Notes: a model not told the origin generated them from the sequence alone. A stretch of 64,000 bases of DNA from Pseudoalteromonas luteoviolacea (GCF_001750165.1 NZ_CP015411.1:173501-237500), one strand, 5' to 3'; positions 26,152 through 38,200 are shown, counted from the stretch's first letter. Numbers and translations: made by a program.

Positions 26152-26808
26152 ATGTATCAGCATAAATGGGTATCAGGAGAGACAATATCACTTCCAGCCG
26201 GTAAAGCCGTCTGTATTGGCCGTAATTATGTGGCTCATGCGCAAGAGTTAAATAACCCCATACCCGAGTCTCCTTTATTGTTTATCAAACCTGCTAGTGC
26301 GTTTTGTGATTTTGGCCCAGCATTCACGATTAATGAACAACTTGGTGAGCACCATTATGAGGCGGAGCTCGTGTTGTTAGTCGGCGAGACGATAACCGCT
26401 AACACACAAGAGCCGCTGTCAAATATTTGCGGTATTGGCCTTGGTCTCGATCTGACTTTACGTCATTTACAGTCTCAGCTTAAAGCGCAAGGACACCCTT
26501 GGGAGCGCGCAAAAGCATTTGATGGCAGCGCTTGTCTGTCTGCATTTATGCCTGTAGAAGGGTTAGAGTTGACACCGCCTTTAGAGTTTAAGTTTTGGCA
26601 AAATGATCAGCTTAAACAGCATGGTGAAACCGATAAGATGATTTTTAAACTAGACCACCTACTTCAAGAGATATCTCGATACTTTACCTTGCAGCCAGGC
26701 GATATTGTGATGACAGGCACGCCACAGGGTGTTGGTAAGCTTGCTAAAGGGGATAGATTAAAACTGGAGTTAGGTGAAGCGCATCAATGGCAAGCAATTG
26801 TGGAGTAG
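26152..26808 (+). CDS. Fumarylacetoacetate hydrolase (FAH) family protein
   Basis: A 218-aa FAH-fold enzyme close to the short YcgM/FAHD1 type. CIGRNYVAHAQEL, then 'HHYEAELVLLVG' with the metal-ligand Glu residues, GLDLTLRHLQ, KAFDGSACLS, and the active-site tail GDIVMTGTPQGVG are all present. Such enzymes act as acylpyruvases or oxaloacetate decarboxylases with Mg2+. I chose ATG 26152 after GGAGAAAG; ATG 26140 is possible. A GTAGATGGC/GCCATCTAC hairpin follows at 26805-26830. Linked function with its neighbours is not evident. Confidence 0.88.
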   Translation: MYQHKWVSGETISLPAGKAVCIGRNYVAHAQELNNPIPESPLLFIKPASAFCDFGPAFTINEQLGEHHYEAELVLLVGETITANTQEPLSNICGIGLGLDLTLRHLQSQLKAQGHPWERAKAFDGSACLSAFMPVEGLELTPPLEFKFWQNDQLKQHGETDKMIFKLDHLLQEISRYFTLQPGDIVMTGTPQGVGKLAKGDRLKLELGEAHQWQAIVE

Positions 26809-26830
26809 ATGGCCGTATCATGCCATCTAC
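26805..26830. terminator. Hairpin between the FAH gene and the MFS gene
   Basis: A perfect 9-bp stem GTAGATGGC/GCCATCTAC with an 8-base loop begins at the FAH stop codon. It has no T-run on either strand, so its terminator role is tentative. The genes converge here. Confidence 0.4.
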
Positions 26831-26856
26831 GTAAAGTGATATATAAGTGAATATAC

Positions 26857-28113
26857 CTATGAAGGCATCGCTTGCAATTGCTGGGGGTCTGCGCGATTAA
26901 GTCGTTTGGTACAGCAAAGTATAATCGCGACCAAGGATAATGCCGCCAGTGCTAGCCAGCTTGATATGAGTGTTGTGTAGCTTAACATTAAAGCTGTTAA
27001 CGCTGTGCCAAGCAACCCACCAAGACGTGTACTTAATGACGTGACCGATTCAATACTGGCTCTGACATCATCATGGCTTAGTTGATGTTGAAATTGCTGT
27101 TGTGCAGGTTGTGCAAGGCCCATACAAAAATAAAAAAAGATCAGTGCGGCAATGAACATATGTATTGAGCTTGCCAAAGCGAGCAGTAGAACACATACAA
27201 GTTTTGCTATATGAGCCAGCGCCATGACTAGTCCAAGGCGCTGTTTTAATAGTCGGCATAATTGTGTACTTATCGCAGCTGCGAGTCCGTTTAAGGCAAA
27301 ACTGGCAGCAAGCATGGCAGGAAATAGCCATGCAATTGTGTCTACAGGCGCATGACTATAGTTTTCAATGAGCGCTGGCCAAAATTTCTCAATACTACTT
27401 GCCACAGGGATAGCAAAAATCAGGATGATTAATAACCTTCTCATCTCGATTTGCTTACACGTTCTAAATATTGCTAAGCACTGAGACGCAAGCGTATTGG
27501 TTGATTTGGCAGGTGATGCCCTAGCTGTTTCTTTTACAACAACATAAGTGCGAACAAATACCGTGATAAAAACGCATATGGAGCTTGTAAACAGGATTTG
27601 ATATAAGCTTGTTAAAGACCAAACCTGCGCATCAGCAAACGCTAAGAACAACGCGGCACACAAGGCCGCACTTGCACCAATGAGATAACTTAAACCATAC
27701 ACCTTGGCAAACCCTTTATTGATGGGCGCATTTCCTTGCAGTCGTTGGTACTTTTCAACAAACCACGCATTGAGCGTACCGCTTAAAGTTGCTTGACTCA
27801 GACCCCAAAAAAACATGGCTGCACAGATATGCCAATGATGTTCGCTAAACAGCAAGATACTATTACACAGTGCGCCAAATAGTAGAGAAAAGAGAAAGAC
27901 TTTGCGTCTTCCCAACATATCGGCAAGCATACCGCTTGGGACTTCGAATAGTATGATAGTGACAGCCATGACCATCATAGCCAATGCAATATCTTGTAAG
28001 GCAAAACCTAAATTGAGCATATAAGGCGTAAATATTGGCATTGCTAACATACAGGCGAACATTGTCAGCCCCAGGTGTATACCGTATTGAGTTGCAAACT
28101 GCGATTGGGTCAT
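26857..28113 (-). CDS. MFS transporter, probable exporter of the NRPS product
   Basis: A 418-aa major facilitator protein with about twelve hydrophobic helices. It carries the family loop 2-3 motif in the form 'GMLADMLGRRKVFLFS' (G-x3-D-x2-GRR). Its ATG overlaps the stop codon of the last NRPS gene (ATGA), so the two are translationally coupled. This strongly suggests it exports the peptide or confers self-protection. No other transporter lies in the cluster. The substrate is inferred from context only. Confidence 0.87.
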   Translation of the reverse strand: MTQSQFATQYGIHLGLTMFACMLAMPIFTPYMLNLGFALQDIALAMMVMAVTIILFEVPSGMLADMLGRRKVFLFSLLFGALCNSILLFSEHHWHICAAMFFWGLSQATLSGTLNAWFVEKYQRLQGNAPINKGFAKVYGLSYLIGASAALCAALFLAFADAQVWSLTSLYQILFTSSICVFITVFVRTYVVVKETARASPAKSTNTLASQCLAIFRTCKQIEMRRLLIILIFAIPVASSIEKFWPALIENYSHAPVDTIAWLFPAMLAASFALNGLAAAISTQLCRLLKQRLGLVMALAHIAKLVCVLLLALASSIHMFIAALIFFYFCMGLAQPAQQQFQHQLSHDDVRASIESVTSLSTRLGGLLGTALTALMLSYTTLISSWLALAALSLVAIILCCTKRLNRADPQQLQAMPS

Positions 28114-31100
28114 AGGTTTGATACCTTTTGCATGTGTATACGCTCTTTGAGCTTCTCATCGATAGTTGTCGCTATCAAGGCTAAATCAAGTGCATTGGTC
28201 ATGATCTCATCATGCAGACTTTCAAGCGAAATAATCTCTACAGAACGTAAAATATGGTCTAAACCATTACATGGAGGCTGAAAAGCCTCATGATAGAGTG
28301 TGGGTATATCAGTCACTTGATGGATTATGTCTAGCACGGTTAAGGGCACGGCTTGTTCACTGACATCATTGGCTGAGAAAAAGGTGGTGTCATGTTCGTA
28401 GGGTGGTGCTGTAGAGAAGTGCCGCGTCAATGTTAAGAAGGCATTTGCGATTGTGGAAGATTTAATGTCATCGCTCAGCGCAATTAATTGTTCCGCTTGC
28501 ATTTGCTGTTTTGTCGTTAGCATTGGCAAGACTGGATCAATTAAGAAGCAATGAGCAACTTGATGTCCCATGTCTCGAAGGTAGTTTGCGACTTCTAAAG
28601 ACATCATAGCCCCTTCGCAGAATCCACCGAGATAAAATGGCCCACTGGACTGCTGAGCAAGAATCCGCTCGGCATAATAAATCACCAAAGGTTGCATCGC
28701 AATGTGCTTCCCGGTGAACAGCTTTACATTTTCAACGACATGCAAAGAGCAAATATTGCTGAGCTCATTCCCGAGTTGGGTAAAGCTGTCTGCACCGGCT
28801 GCCGCAGGCAGCATATGGAGGATGTGTGCGCTATCAGAGTTCAGTATTAGGCTTGGGTTGAAATGAGGGTGTATTAAGGCATGTGCGAGTGCCTGCTCAT
28901 CATTTAAATGAGCAAATTGCTGTATCGATAAGTTACGCACGACTTTAGCCAATGCTCTAATCGAGATGTTTTCCAACAGTATCTGAGGTGTAAGTTGCCA
29001 ATCTAACTTACGAGCTTGTCCACAAAAGCTTAAAAGGCTAAGAGAGTCAGCGCCATAATTTGTGATGGCTTCTGTCACGGATATCTCCTGACAACTGAGG
29101 ATCTGTTGCCATAGTGTGTGTATTTTTCGCTCCGTTTCCGTTGCTGGTAATTCAACTTCTTTGTGTGCATACGTCGGCTGAGGAAGTTTGCGTTTATCTA
29201 ACTTGCCATTCAGCGTCACCGGCAGCGTTTCTAAAAACGTGATGGTGTGCGGTATCATATAGTGTGCGACTTTATGGCGTAGTGCACTGAGTATCTTGTC
29301 GTTAGTCTGCGATTTTTGAAAGTCTTGTGAGGTTGATACGATATAGGCGTGTAGTAATGTGCTGCCATTTGTTTTTTGGGTCGTAACTACACTGTTATCA
29401 ACCTCTTCGAGTGCATTGATATGTCGCTCAATTTCTTGAAGTTCGACTCTGAAACCACGGATTTTGACCTGCTCATCTGAGCGTCCGAGATAACATAATG
29501 TGTGTTTATCACTCCAGTACACAATATCACCGGTGCAATAACATTTTTGTTCGTCATCAAATAGCGCTTGGTGGATAAACTGTGCTTGAGTAAGCTCTGG
29601 CTTATTTAAATACCCTTGAGCAACACCTTCACCATATACCAGTAACTCTCCAGGGCAACCAAAGGGCAGTAATTGCTTGTCTTCCCCTACGATAGCGACA
29701 GAGCGGCCAGGTAATGGCTTGCCAATTGGGATTGGAGAGTCATCGGTATTTACTTGGTGCAAGGTGGTGAATGTTGCACACTCTGTGGGCCCATAGCCAT
29801 TAATAAAGTATTGCGGCTTAAAATGAGAAGACAGAAGCTTATGTACGAGGGGTTCTGTAAGCGCTTCTCCACCGACAAGTAAATATGTCAACTGACTAAA
29901 AATAGATTCATCTTGGTTAAATAAGGTATCAAATAGCGTTCTTGTTAACCACAGTGTTGAAATCTGAAGTGTGTTAATGGTGTCTTTAAACTGCGCTGCG
30001 GAGTTTAAGATATGCTGATATCCGATATGGAGCTCTGCGCCGTTTAATAGTGCGCCCCAGATCTCAAAAGTCGCAGCATCAAAAGCAGGATTTGCCAATT
30101 GAATGAAGCGATCCTCGGCACTGTAGGTCAGATATTCACTGCTGTGTGCCAAAGATACGCACCCAGCATGTGTAACCGTGACGCCCTTTGGTTTCCCCGT
30201 TGTACCTGAAGTATAGATTATGTTTGCAACGGCTGTGCTGTCGAGCCTTGGCGAATCTAGCTCTGTGCTGATGTCTTCAAAGGATAATCGGGTATTGATT
30301 TTGAGTGCCGAAATAGTGTGAGTGTCAAGTAGACTTGATAGTGATTGCTCTGAGCTTTCATCGTAAAGCAGGAAATCAGCTTGGCTGTCACTGAGTTGAT
30401 AAGACTTCCTATCATCTGGGTCTTTCAGTGCCAAAGGAGTATAGGCCGCGCCTAGCTTGAGTGTCGCAAGCATGGCAACAACCATCGTCATGTCACTTTC
30501 CATACAGATTGCAATAACCTCAGGGTGTTGAGTTTGTTGCCTGATGACATTGGCTAATTGATTTGCTTTATCATTGAGTTGCTTGTAGCTCAATGCGGCG
30601 CATGCATTACGCAGTGCTATTTTTTTAGGGTAAGTGGTGACAATTTCATTAAACCGCGTGAGTATATTGGTGCTCGGTTCGCTGACGCAGGCGCTCGAAC
30701 TCAGTGTGTGTAAATGGGAAATATCTTGCTCTGTGAGTAATGGAAGCGCGTTCAGTTTGTTATCTTGATTGTCTGCTATGTAGCACTGCAAAATACGCTT
30801 GAATAGACTGGCTATACGCTTGATATAACTAGTGCTATACAGTGCTGTTGCATAGTTTAATTTAATACTTGAGCTAGGACCCAAATCGAGAAAAGCGGAT
30901 AAATCAAATTTTGCTTGTGGTTGAGTTGACTGACTGGGTTCATCCACAGACCAGTGTTGATAGGTTGGCTCCGGTGAGAATTGAGTGAGCGTAAATATGC
31001 TTTGAAACACTGGATGCATACTAGTGTCTAGTTGGATATCAAGTAAGGATTTTATCTCATCAAAGGGTAATGTTTGATGGGCCTTTGCTTGGGTCACCTG

Positions 31101-32216
31101 ACTATTCACCTCACTTATCCACTCAGACACGCTGAGTGTATGGGCAAGGGCAGGTTTAATTGGCAAGGTATTGACAAAATAGCCGATGATGCTTTGCTCA
31201 GCTTTGATATTACGATTTTCGCTCGGCATGCCGACTGCGAAGTTATTTTGCGCACTGAATAACGCTAAGGTGTGATACCAAGCAGCAAGCCCAATGGTAT
31301 TTAAAGAGACTTGATGTTGTTGTGCTGTGCTTTGGATTTGCTCTGAAAAACCATTTTCAAGAGGCAATTCAAAGGTCGCGCCTTGATGTTTAAATACGCT
31401 CGGTCTTGGCTTGCACTGCGCCAACGTCAGTGGGGACAACCCTTCCAGTTGTTGGGTCCAATATTCACGAGCATGTCGCTGAGCAGTGAGTTGTTGTTCA
31501 GCGTAATGAAAGTGAGCGAAATCATTAAACTGTAGTGCTGGTGGCAGAGTGTGATCTAGATATAACTGTTCAAGGTCATTGAGAAAAATGCCCAGTGACC
31601 ATCCATCAAATGCGATGTGATGCCAGACTAAATAAACATAGATGCTACTTGCAGTGTGTATAAATGTGATACGCAGTGGCCTGTGATGAGAGAGATCAAA
31701 CGAGGCGCAGAATAGGTCTTCACAAAGAGAGTCCAGTTTATGATCTTGGCATTGAGCGTGTTCAAAACCCACAGGCTCTGTGCAGCGTATTTGATGCGGC
31801 TCTCCCTGCTCATTGAATGTAAATTTGCAATTGAGAGCACTGTGTCGATGTATGAGCTTTGTGAATGCTTCTTTTAGCTGTGTGACCTCACATTTAGATG
31901 TCAGTTTCAATAAGCAGGGGATATGATAGGCGCTCGAAGAATCTGACGAGGTATGGGTGAAGTAGAGTTGCTTTTGTCCCGCTGTGAGTGGCGCACTATG
32001 ACTGTCAGTGGGTAAAATTGTTAGCGCGTCAAAACGTTGCTTGTCAGTAATTTGATGCTGTTTTAAATAGCTTACGATATCAGCTTTGTGCATGCGTAAA
32101 GTAGCCACAGTATCACTTTTTGAAATGTCGTTCTGACTGGTAATTTTTAACTTATCGCCGTTGAGCCAAAGACAGATCCCTTGTTGCTTCAGGTTATAAA
32201 TAATATCTATGATCAT
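28110..32216 (-). CDS. Nonribosomal peptide synthetase, termination module (TubC-C-A-T-TE)
   Basis: 1368 aa. Residues 1-55 resemble a TubC N-terminal docking domain. The condensation domain spans 70-500 with HHIAFDG at 199-205. The adenylation domain spans 515-1015 (YTSGTTGKPKG at 668-678, YGPTE at 808-812). The carrier serine is Ser1058 in GADSL. The thioesterase runs about 1130-1368. The ten specificity positions, mapped onto GrsA-PheA, read DAFWLGGTFK, a standard valine code. In the thioesterase the nucleophile elbow is GFCEG, so Cys1200 replaces the usual Ser; a downstream LIDP and SLHDE supply the Asp and His. It is last of three NRPS genes, starting 3 bases after the previous stop. It adds the final residue and releases the peptide. 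Confidence 0.93.
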   Translation of the reverse strand: MIIDIIYNLKQQGICLWLNGDKLKITSQNDISKSDTVATLRMHKADIVSYLKQHQITDKQRFDALTILPTDSHSAPLTAGQKQLYFTHTSSDSSSAYHIPCLLKLTSKCEVTQLKEAFTKLIHRHSALNCKFTFNEQGEPHQIRCTEPVGFEHAQCQDHKLDSLCEDLFCASFDLSHHRPLRITFIHTASSIYVYLVWHHIAFDGWSLGIFLNDLEQLYLDHTLPPALQFNDFAHFHYAEQQLTAQRHAREYWTQQLEGLSPLTLAQCKPRPSVFKHQGATFELPLENGFSEQIQSTAQQHQVSLNTIGLAAWYHTLALFSAQNNFAVGMPSENRNIKAEQSIIGYFVNTLPIKPALAHTLSVSEWISEVNSQVTQAKAHQTLPFDEIKSLLDIQLDTSMHPVFQSIFTLTQFSPEPTYQHWSVDEPSQSTQPQAKFDLSAFLDLGPSSSIKLNYATALYSTSYIKRIASLFKRILQCYIADNQDNKLNALPLLTEQDISHLHTLSSSACVSEPSTNILTRFNEIVTTYPKKIALRNACAALSYKQLNDKANQLANVIRQQTQHPEVIAICMESDMTMVVAMLATLKLGAAYTPLALKDPDDRKSYQLSDSQADFLLYDESSEQSLSSLLDTHTISALKINTRLSFEDISTELDSPRLDSTAVANIIYTSGTTGKPKGVTVTHAGCVSLAHSSEYLTYSAEDRFIQLANPAFDAATFEIWGALLNGAELHIGYQHILNSAAQFKDTINTLQISTLWLTRTLFDTLFNQDESIFSQLTYLLVGGEALTEPLVHKLLSSHFKPQYFINGYGPTECATFTTLHQVNTDDSPIPIGKPLPGRSVAIVGEDKQLLPFGCPGELLVYGEGVAQGYLNKPELTQAQFIHQALFDDEQKCYCTGDIVYWSDKHTLCYLGRSDEQVKIRGFRVELQEIERHINALEEVDNSVVTTQKTNGSTLLHAYIVSTSQDFQKSQTNDKILSALRHKVAHYMIPHTITFLETLPVTLNGKLDKRKLPQPTYAHKEVELPATETERKIHTLWQQILSCQEISVTEAITNYGADSLSLLSFCGQARKLDWQLTPQILLENISIRALAKVVRNLSIQQFAHLNDEQALAHALIHPHFNPSLILNSDSAHILHMLPAAAGADSFTQLGNELSNICSLHVVENVKLFTGKHIAMQPLVIYYAERILAQQSSGPFYLGGFCEGAMMSLEVANYLRDMGHQVAHCFLIDPVLPMLTTKQQMQAEQLIALSDDIKSSTIANAFLTLTRHFSTAPPYEHDTTFFSANDVSEQAVPLTVLDIIHQVTDIPTLYHEAFQPPCNGLDHILRSVEIISLESLHDEIMTNALDLALIATTIDEKLKERIHMQKVSNL

Positions 32217-32219
32217 CTG

Positions 32220-35200
32220 TTAAATCTCCATTTCAAATTCGTCTTCAGAGACCTGACTCTGTTGCTGTTGTTCTGCTATTGCCTGTGCAAATGCTTTGAA
32301 GGTCGGGTGGGTCAGTAATAAAGACAGGGGTATATCCATATTCAGTTGCGTACTGTATTGACTCACGAGTTTTGCTGCGACTATGGACGATCCGCCGAGT
32401 GCAAAAAAGTGCTGATTGAGGTCGGTATTCGCGACGCCTAGATATTCTGACCAAAGTGGTGCCAGTGCTTTTTCAGTTTCTGTCTCAGGCGCTTGTATAT
32501 CGATATGGTGCTCAATAATATCGGTTGGCAGTTTACTGGTATCTAGCTTGCCATTAAGTGTTAAAGGTAGCGTCGCCATCGCAGTGACATGAGTTAGTTG
32601 CATGTAATGTGGCACTTGCGCATTAAACCATTGTTGGATGCACGAGGTGTTTGCTTGCTCCGTAACAATATAGGCCACGAGCGAATTGGCGCCCGCTTGC
32701 GTTTTAATCAAGTGTGCTGCGGCTTGCTTCACATCGGGATGTTTAAGTAACTTGCACTCAATTTCAGCAGGCTCTATACGGTGACCGTCAATATCCCATT
32801 GTTGATCGGCACGTGCGATAAATTCTAACGCATTGTGTCTATCAAGCCTCACTAAATCGCCGGTACGGTAAAGGTATGAGGTGATTTGTTGATGGCCGTG
32901 AGAAAAGGCATGCTGAGCAAAATGCTTTGTTGTTTGTTGCGGGTTTTGCCAATAGCCTAATCCAACAGGTTGGCCACCAATATATAACTCTCCAACCGCA
33001 CCTTTAGGCAATATATTTTTGTGTGCGTCAAGGATAAAGGTTTGGGTGTTGCTGATCGCATGTCCAATTTTAACGGGCTGGTTGCGCATGATTTGAGCCT
33101 GTGTAACGCAAACACTGGTTTCACTTAGTCCATACTCATTCAAAAATGTCTCCGCGAGTTTTATATCTACAGGGTTCAGTTTTGAGCCGCCGGTAAACAA
33201 GAGTTGTAATTTTATCTGCGCAATTTTTTCTGCAAATTGATTGATTAAAACCGTAGGCAAAAATGCGACTTTAACTTTCCTTTCAGCTAAAAATTGGTAA
33301 AGAGCAGTGGGGTCTTTGCGCATAGTTTCAGGCACTATCTCTAATTGCGCACCAGCTGCTAGAGCGGGGAAAATCTCGCAAATACTGGCATCAAAAACGT
33401 ATTCAGCAAATTGACTGGCAATCACTTGTTCTGCGTTTTCTAGTTGGTGGCTATGTCGCATATGCTGACATAAATTGGCCAACCCTCCATGATGCAACAT
33501 CGCACCTTTTGGCTTACCTGTGGTGCCGGATGTGAATATAAGATAAGCGAGCTTGTCTTGTGGGTATATTTGCGGTTCAAAATCATCAAGTGTGTGCTGT
33601 AGCAGAAGTTTATCAAGGTCGATGACCAATGACTGCCCTTTATACCAATCAGGTGCGGCATGTTCACATACTACTAGATCTGTTTGTGCCAAGGTGAGGA
33701 TTTCAAGGTTACGTGTCACAGGGTGGTTTGTAGATAGACTGACAAAAGGGATCCCCGCTTTGAGGGCAGATAACATAATCACAGGAGCAATTGCGCCTTT
33801 TTCAAAATAAAGTGCAATATTGGACACGATTGATGGCGTGCAGGTGCTGAGTTGGTGAGCGATATGATTAGAGACTTTGTCTAACTGAGCATAGGTTATC
33901 TCTTTGTCCTGATATCTTAACGCTACCTTATGTGCATTGCTCTGAACAGCTGCACTAAACTGCGCTAAAAAGCTTGGTGGGTTAATGTCTGTATCAGGCA
34001 TTAAAGACATAAATTCGCGCTGTGTGATTGTCGGCACATCGCAGATCGGTTGCTCGGAATAATCACACAGGTTGTTAAGATATACAGTAAAAAAGTCTAT
34101 AAATTGTTGGCATCTATCTGAACTATAATGCGACGCCATAAAGATAAATTGAGCCTGCAGTGTTGTGCCATTGTCTTTACAAATCAGGTTCCAATCGAAT
34201 TTTGCAGGGGTGTATTCACCGCCTATTTGTGTACTTCGCTGTGCAACCTCAAAGTGCGGACTTTGCTGCTCTGATATATTGAACTGATCTAGGCTAAAAA
34301 AAGTCTGAAACAATGGTGTCACGCCAGCAGCGCGCGTTGGCTCAACAGCATTGCTGAGCTTATCTAAGGGGACCGATTCATGTGCTTTGGCTTCAATCAG
34401 ATAGCGTTGATTGTTTTTGATATGAGTGCAAAAGTTGTGGCTTTCTTGCTTTTGTAAAATATGCGGGAGGGTATTTACAAAATAGCCGACCGCCTGCGTG
34501 CATTCACTCGGTCTGTTGTCACTGGGTGAGCCTACTACAATATGCTCTCTCTGGCTCCAGAGGCAAAGAGACAGCTGATAAGCGGTTAATAAAACAGTGT
34601 AAAGAGAAGTATTTTGTGCTTTAGCCAAGGCTCTGAGCTTGCGTGTTAGATCATCAGGAAAGGTAAAGTCGATGGACTTTCCTATGTGATCGTTAACGGC
34701 TTGACGGGGCGTGTCTGTTTCCCATGGCGTAAGAGATAATCCTGCAAATCGTGTTTGCCAAAAAGCGAGGTCTTGCACTGAACGTTGGCTTTGCCATGCA
34801 GCATATTCTGTAAATTGAACAGGGGCTGGCGTATGCGATTGGCCTTTCAATATTGTATCCAGTGACTGTAACAAGACGCGTGTGGACCAGCCATCAAATG
34901 CAATATGGTGAAAAACCATGTAAATAGCATAGTTTGAAGCTGTTGGTGAGTTGACTAAGGCGATTCGCAAAGGTGCTTGATGAGTTAATTCAAAACGGCG
35001 TTGAGTGAATTGGTTGAGCTCATCTAACGATAGATTTTCAACGCTAATATCTTCTAGGGTACGGTGATAGCACCATTGGCCTGTTGTATCTTGTTTATAG
35101 GTTGTGCGCAAAATTGGGTAATGCGCGATAAAGTCTTGAATGGCACTGAGCAATGCTTGTTGTTTGTGCACAGTATCACATTTTAAGAAAAGAGGGATAT

Positions 35201-38200
35201 GGTACGCAGCGGCGGTTGGGCTGAGCTGTTCATTGACGAGCAAAGCAGTTTGTTGATGGGTTAAATCTTGCTCAACAAGCGGTGCGTTCACAACAGATAT
35301 GGTGTCTTTAGGTAAGTCTTGATGACTTATTTTGGCGATGGTACGCGCTGCAAGAAATTGTTTTAATTCGATGTCTATGCCGTGTTGGTGTTGCATTTTT
35401 GCAACTAAGCTCATCGCACTAACTGAGTTACCGCCAAGCATGAAATAGTCGTCATCAATGCCTACTTGGGCTACATTCAGTTCGGTTTGCCAGAGTTTAC
35501 ACAAGGCTTGCTCCAAGTGATTTCTCGGTGGACGGTATTGTTCAGCAGAGCCTATTTCAATCGGCTCAAGCGCTGCGAGGTTGACTTTACCATTGGCGGT
35601 TAGCGGCAAGGTCGGCAGCCAAGAGGTGGCACTGGGGTGCATATATTCTGGTAAATATGCCTTGAGTGTTGAATTAATTTCTTCTAAAGAAACGGCTTCT
35701 CCACAGAGGTAAGCGACCAGTGCATCGCCTTGAGAGGAATTTTGTACCTTGACACATGCTTGATTAACGTCAGGATGCATGAGTAGTGCATTCTCAATCT
35801 CAGTCAACTCAATGCGCAAGCCTCGTAGCTTGACCTGTCTATCATTGCGACCAAGGTATTGATAGTCTCCGTTTGCTAAGCGCCTCGCAATGTCGCCAGT
35901 GCGATAACAGCGAGTGCCATTTAGCTCAATAAAGCGTGAACGATTTTGTGATTCCAGGTTCAAGTAACCCCGCGAAATACCGTGACCACTAATGAGTATT
36001 TCACCTGGGCAGTAATCGGGTAAGGCATTGAGCTGCTCATCGACGATGATAAATGCGCAGTGTTCTAGTGGTTTACCAATATTTGCAGGCGTTTGAACGT
36101 TTGTTTCGGTGGCATATATTGAAGACGTCACCGTGGCTTCTGTAGGTCCGTATTCAATGAACAGTATGGGTTTCCAAGTCTCTATTAGTTGTCGATTACA
36201 CGCTTCTCCACCCGTAATAACACGTTTTAGTTGTGATTTTTGCGGTCGCGTTAGTGCGTTTAAAATTGCCGGTGAGGCGACCAGATGTGTTACACCATCG
36301 CTCAACAGAGCGCTAATTTTTTCTGGTGAATTCACTTCTTGCTCTGTGGGCACAATAAAGGTGGCGCCATTTAACAAGGCTAAAAATAATGGTTCGACAA
36401 AGGCATCAAAATAATAAGGTGGCAGCGCACACACTTGCTCAGTGTGGTCAAATTGGTAGTAGCTGGTTGTGCTTTCAATTAATGCAAGGACTTGTCTGTC
36501 TTCAACCAAAACGCCTTTGGGCGAGCCTGTACTGCCCGATGTATAAATGGCGTAGGCAAGTTGATCATGCTGACGCGCATCAAGCTCAGTGGCTGGTGTC
36601 CGTGTTTCTCTCAATTTATCTATAGTGATGGCGGTATGGTTAAAGTTGAGCTCAGATAAACTTGTTTTAACTGAGGTGCTGTAGAGTAATATTTTGGCAC
36701 CACAGTCATTGAGGATAAATTCATTGCGGTGACTGCCTTGGGTTGGATTAAGTGGCACATAATGTCCGCCTGCAGCCAGCACAGCGAGCATGGCAATGAT
36801 CATCTCAGGACTGCGTTCATACATTAACGCCACAGTTGAGGATGCTTGCTGCTCCATGTGAAGTTTCAAGTGCTTGGCAAGGTGTTCGACTTGACCTAGG
36901 AGCGATGAATAACTGATAGTTTGCTGTTTGTAACGCAATGCGACGTCACTGCTATGGGTCAATGCGACATGTTTGAAATTTTGATATAGCGAACGATGCT
37001 GCACTATCTCATTGTGCATACACTCAAAAGAAGGCAATGCGTTTACATGACCTAAGTTTAAGCTTCGCTCAGGGTTTTCAATTGCTTTGGCCAATGTGGT
37101 TTGATATGTGTTGGCAAAGTGAACGATAAAGCCTAAATCAAACTTACTGGGATCATAGTTGAGTTGACCTTGTAATTCCTCTTGACTATCGTCAAATGCA
37201 AGGCGTAAATCACATTTGACGGGATTATAAAGCTCGTCATTATTGAATTCATCGGCGCGTTTAAATGGCAACTCAAACTCGTCAACTAAATCACTGCCAA
37301 AACGCTGTACGCTGAACATTAAACTAGGCAATGCGCTGTTTGTAGCACCATCAAGGTATTGTAATTGATCATCAAATGGCAGGTGTTGATGCTGTTTAGC
37401 GGACTTTAGTGTGTTTGCTGTTTGCTGGATTAACTCGCTAAAATTAGTCTGATTTGATGTATTTACCCTGAGTAACAATGTGTTGACTAAGCAGCCAATA
37501 ATTTCTTGTGTTTGAGGATGATCTCGATTGTCTGTCGGTGCCCCAATGACAATATCGGATTCACCACTATATTGGGTGATTTGATATACAAATTGACTCA
37601 GTAAAATCACATAAGGGGTTGTATTAAACTGCTTGGCAAGTTGTTTGACGGCATTTGACTGAGTACGACTAAGAGAAAAGTAGTAATTTTGTGCCTGACC
37701 ACTGCCTATCTGTTGGTATTGCGTTGCTTGGATTTGTGTTGGGTGAGCGCCTGATAGCTGCTGCTGCCAGTACTGATGAGCAGTTTCAAAATTTTGCTTT
37801 GATTGCCATCGCACATAGTCAAAATAACTGGTTGTAGCTGGAGTCGTTTGCATGGTGCACTGTTCACTGAGTTCGTCAAAAAATACGCGCATTGACCAAG
37901 CATCGAAAACAATGTGATGCCACAAAAACAAGCAGTAAGTGTCATTATTTAACTGATAAAAACTCACTTTGAAAGGCGCTTCATGAGATAGTGAGAATGA
38001 CGTGTGGATCGCTTTGTAAACCTGAGATTTGAGCTCTGCGGTTGACGTAACGCGCTGTGAAGAGTAGCTAAGTGGGTTCAGCTGAGTTTGGCAACTCAGG
38101 CCTTGTGCATCCTCAATGATATGACTATTCAATAGTGGGTGTTTAGCGACAGCCTTATCAACTTTATTTGTGATCTCTTCCTTACTCATCCCCTCATTGA

